From NCBI RefSeq assembly GCF_018260405.1, contig NZ_JAGLBG010000063.1:1-15506 (forward strand): 15,506 bases of DNA, read 5' to 3'. Of this stretch, positions 13,634 through 15,506 are shown piece by piece. Origin of the DNA: Deinococcus sp. (GTDB lineage Bacteria > Deinococcota > Deinococci > Deinococcales > Deinococcaceae). Every line of letters starts with the position of its first letter. Position 1 is the stretch's first letter. A program made the translations under genes and the position numbers. The notes under the pieces were generated by a model. The model had not been told where the DNA came from and searched no databases. It was given only the letters and a program-made list of their open reading frames with translations.

Positions 13634-15307
13634 TCACTTCTTCAGTGGGCGCTGGTCGCGGCCCCGGGCCACGTCGCGCACGCTGCGCCGCCCGAACGTG
13701 TGGGCCAGGTCGCGTTCGCTGAGGCGCAGCACGGTGGGGCGTCCGTGCGGGCAGGCCCAGGGGTGGTCGCAGGCCCGGAGCGCGGCCAGCACCCGCTCAC
13801 CCCTGACCTGGTCGATCATTCCGGCTTTTAGGGCGGGCGCACAGGCCAGCCGCCCCAGCACCTCACGGCGGGGGTCGGGACTGTCGCCCAACGCGGTTTC
13901 GACAATCTGCTCGTACAGCCTCGGCACCGGCAGGGCGGCCAGTGCTGCGGGAACGGTGCGTAGCCGGGCCAGTCCCGCCCCAAAATCCTCGATGTTGAGG
14001 CCCCAGTTCGCCAGTTCGGGGCCGCGTTCGTGCAGGCGGGCGGTCTGTTCGGGGGTCAGATGCAGCAGCTCCGGCTCGGGCAGTTCGGCGGGCGTCGCGG
14101 CAGCCAGCTCGCGGCTCAGGCGCTCGAACAGGGCGCGTTCGTGGGCGGCGTGGGCATCGACAATCCACAGGTCGCCCTCGCCCTCGGCCAGCAGATACAG
14201 CTCCTGATACACCCCTACCAGCGTCAGTTCGGGAAACTGATCCGTACGCGGCGTTTCGCCGGGCGTCGGCGGGGCGATCAGGGCCGGGGCGGCGCGGGCC
14301 AGTGGATGCTCGGCCAGGGCCGCGGCCACCGCTTGCCGTACCTGCTCGGCCACGCCCGGCAAGTCGGCCAGCGCCACGACCTGCTTGGCTGGGTGAACAT
14401 TGGGATTGTGGTCTGCTGGGCACACTTCCAGATTCAGCACGCACAGCGGGGCCGCGCCAGCGGGCAGCAGTTCGCCGTATCCCTCGATGACGGCCCTTTC
14501 CAGCTCTGGCGGGGCCAGCACGGGCCGCCCGTTGATGCTCAGGTGCATGCGGTCACGCCGGGCCCTGGTCAGTTCCGGGCGGGAAACCACGCCGCTAACG
14601 CTTATGCCACTGGTTCCTGCACGGCTCACGTTCAGCACGCGGTTGGCGCTGACCGGGCCGTAAATGCTGGCGACTGCCCCCCTGAAGTCGGCGGGGGCGT
14701 GGGTCAGCCGGACTTCGCCGTCCACGGTCAGCCGCCAGAACAGCTGCGGGTGGTGCAGCACATAACGCCCGACGAGCGCCGTGATTTCGCGGATTTCGGT
14801 GGCGGGGGCCGACTGGGTTCGCAGCCGGGCCGGAAGCGCCCCGAACAGCCCGCGCACGCTGACTGTGGTGCCTGCCGGGGCCGACAGGCGCGTGACGCTG
14901 ACCTGTTCGCCCTGGGCCTGCACCTGCGCCGCGCCGAGCTGAGCGGCGGGCCGCGTGACCAGTTGCAGTTCGCCCGCCTGAGCCGCTGCCCAGAGCGCCT
15001 CACCCCGGAAGCCCAGTGTCGTTACCTGTTCCACCGCCCGGACTTCCGGTTCCAGTTTGCTGGTCGCGTGCCTCACCGCCGCCAACGCCACCGATTGCGC
15101 GGGAATGCCGCAGCCATTGTCGCGCACCTGCACCAACTTCAGGCCGCCGCCCTCGACCCCAATTTCTATACGGGTGGCCCCAGCATCCAGCGCATTTTCG
15201 ACCAGCTCGCGCACCACGTCGAGCGGGCGAGACACGACCTCGCCCGCCGCGATCAGTCGGGCGACTGCTGGCGGCAAAACGGCAATGGGACGGGTCAGCG
15301 GCGGCAT
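13634..15307 (-). CDS. mutL: DNA mismatch repair protein MutL
   Basis: 557 residues. MutL couples mismatch recognition by MutS to strand cutting. The N-terminal GHKL ATPase shows AAGEVVSRPLDVVRELVENALDAG (catalytic E34, N38), DNGCGI, ATSKL and TLGFRGEAL. The transducer domain includes SINGRPV and HPNVHPAKQVV-type sequence (here NPNVHPAKQVV). A variable linker of about 40 residues follows (around 325-365). The C-terminal dimerisation and endonuclease domain has DAHAAHERALFE (D384, H386, E390, E395), close to the DQHA-x2-E-x4-E metal motif but with Ala for Gln, and also ACAPALKAG and CPHGRP (C519). It is therefore probably a nicking-competent MutL. ATG 15307 has only a marginal -10 box (TACCTT, 4 bases away). 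No mutS is next to it in this window. gltX follows on the same strand. Confidence 0.96.
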   Translation of the reverse strand: MPPLTRPIAVLPPAVARLIAAGEVVSRPLDVVRELVENALDAGATRIEIGVEGGGLKLVQVRDNGCGIPAQSVALAAVRHATSKLEPEVRAVEQVTTLGFRGEALWAAAQAGELQLVTRPAAQLGAAQVQAQGEQVSVTRLSAPAGTTVSVRGLFGALPARLRTQSAPATEIREITALVGRYVLHHPQLFWRLTVDGEVRLTHAPADFRGAVASIYGPVSANRVLNVSRAGTSGISVSGVVSRPELTRARRDRMHLSINGRPVLAPPELERAVIEGYGELLPAGAAPLCVLNLEVCPADHNPNVHPAKQVVALADLPGVAEQVRQAVAAALAEHPLARAAPALIAPPTPGETPRTDQFPELTLVGVYQELYLLAEGEGDLWIVDAHAAHERALFERLSRELAAATPAELPEPELLHLTPEQTARLHERGPELANWGLNIEDFGAGLARLRTVPAALAALPVPRLYEQIVETALGDSPDPRREVLGRLACAPALKAGMIDQVRGERVLAALRACDHPWACPHGRPTVLRLSERDLAHTFGRRSVRDVARGRDQRPLKK

Positions 15308-15506
15308 AGGAAAGGTAAGAACCGGGCGGTAGGGGACGCGGCCTGATTCTGTTCAGAGCATATCAAGTCCCCGATGTGAAACAGGGGCGCGGCTCCCAAT
15401 GCGGCTGAAAGTGGGGATCATACGGAGCGCCGTCCACTACGGACTCTGCTTAGAGCAGTTCTCCGACTTATGGGCACGTCGGAAAAACACCGCCGCTCCG
15501 TTCATT
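15308..15506. other. Upstream region of mutL, no gene seen
   Basis: 199 bases to the window edge without a credible ORF. On the minus strand TATGCT (15362-15357) could be a -10 box for mutL with a 5' leader of about 45 bases. TCCGAC/GTCGGA (15462-15467 with 15478-15483) and CTGCT/AGCAG (15446-15458) can form small hairpins; neither has a convincing T-tract. Confidence 0.35.

Noticed and set aside
12696..14207. Very long plus-strand open frame opposite gltX and mutL (503 codons), and similar long frames opposite mutL and the aminopeptidase
   Set aside because: They lie antisense to clearly recognised enzymes, have no protein family features, and such frames are normal shadows in GC-rich genes.

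Overview
The window looks like ordinary chromosome of a Deinococcus species. This is an inference from several signs: a GC-rich sequence; a 16S rRNA 3' end closed by its own terminator instead of leading into a 23S gene, as is known for the unlinked rRNA genes of the Deinococcus-Thermus group; and gene starts that mostly lack a Shine-Dalgarno sequence but carry a TANNNT -10 box 4 to 8 bases upstream, the leaderless promoter layout described for Deinococcus. No insertion sequence, phage gene, CRISPR array or plasmid function was seen.

Left part (1-3821): the end of 16S rRNA and its terminator, a secreted or anchored YdcF/DUF218-like protein, and an overlapping or abutting RlmI/K-type SAM methyltransferase. 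A repeat-rich 488-base gap follows, then a probable attenuator: a 13-codon leaderless leader ORF, a hairpin and an intrinsic terminator. It precedes ilvA (threonine deaminase with two regulatory domains). Middle-left (3822-7573): a small minus-strand membrane ORF, an EVE-domain protein on the minus strand, and divergent from it a large exported phosphodiester-glycosidase (NAGPA) protein in an operon with a small secreted protein.

Middle-right (7574-10455): msrB (minus) divergent from a Bax-inhibitor-1 membrane protein. A 297-base gap then carries a 10-bp closing stem followed by an intrinsic terminator, which I read as an unidentified structured RNA or cis-regulator. It lies in front of a Cys/Met-metabolism PLP enzyme. 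Right part (10456-15506): an M29 aminopeptidase (minus), tRNA-Pro(GGG) on the plus strand with a textbook promoter and terminator, then gltX and mutL in tandem on the minus strand.

Functionally the genes are mostly housekeeping: translation (16S, tRNA-Pro, GluRS, rRNA methyltransferase), amino-acid metabolism (IlvA, sulfhydrylase-type enzyme, aminopeptidase), repair of oxidised protein and mismatched DNA (MsrB, MutL), and envelope proteins. The most interesting parts are regulatory: the ilvA leader and the structured element before the PLP enzyme. I found no convincing new multi-gene system.
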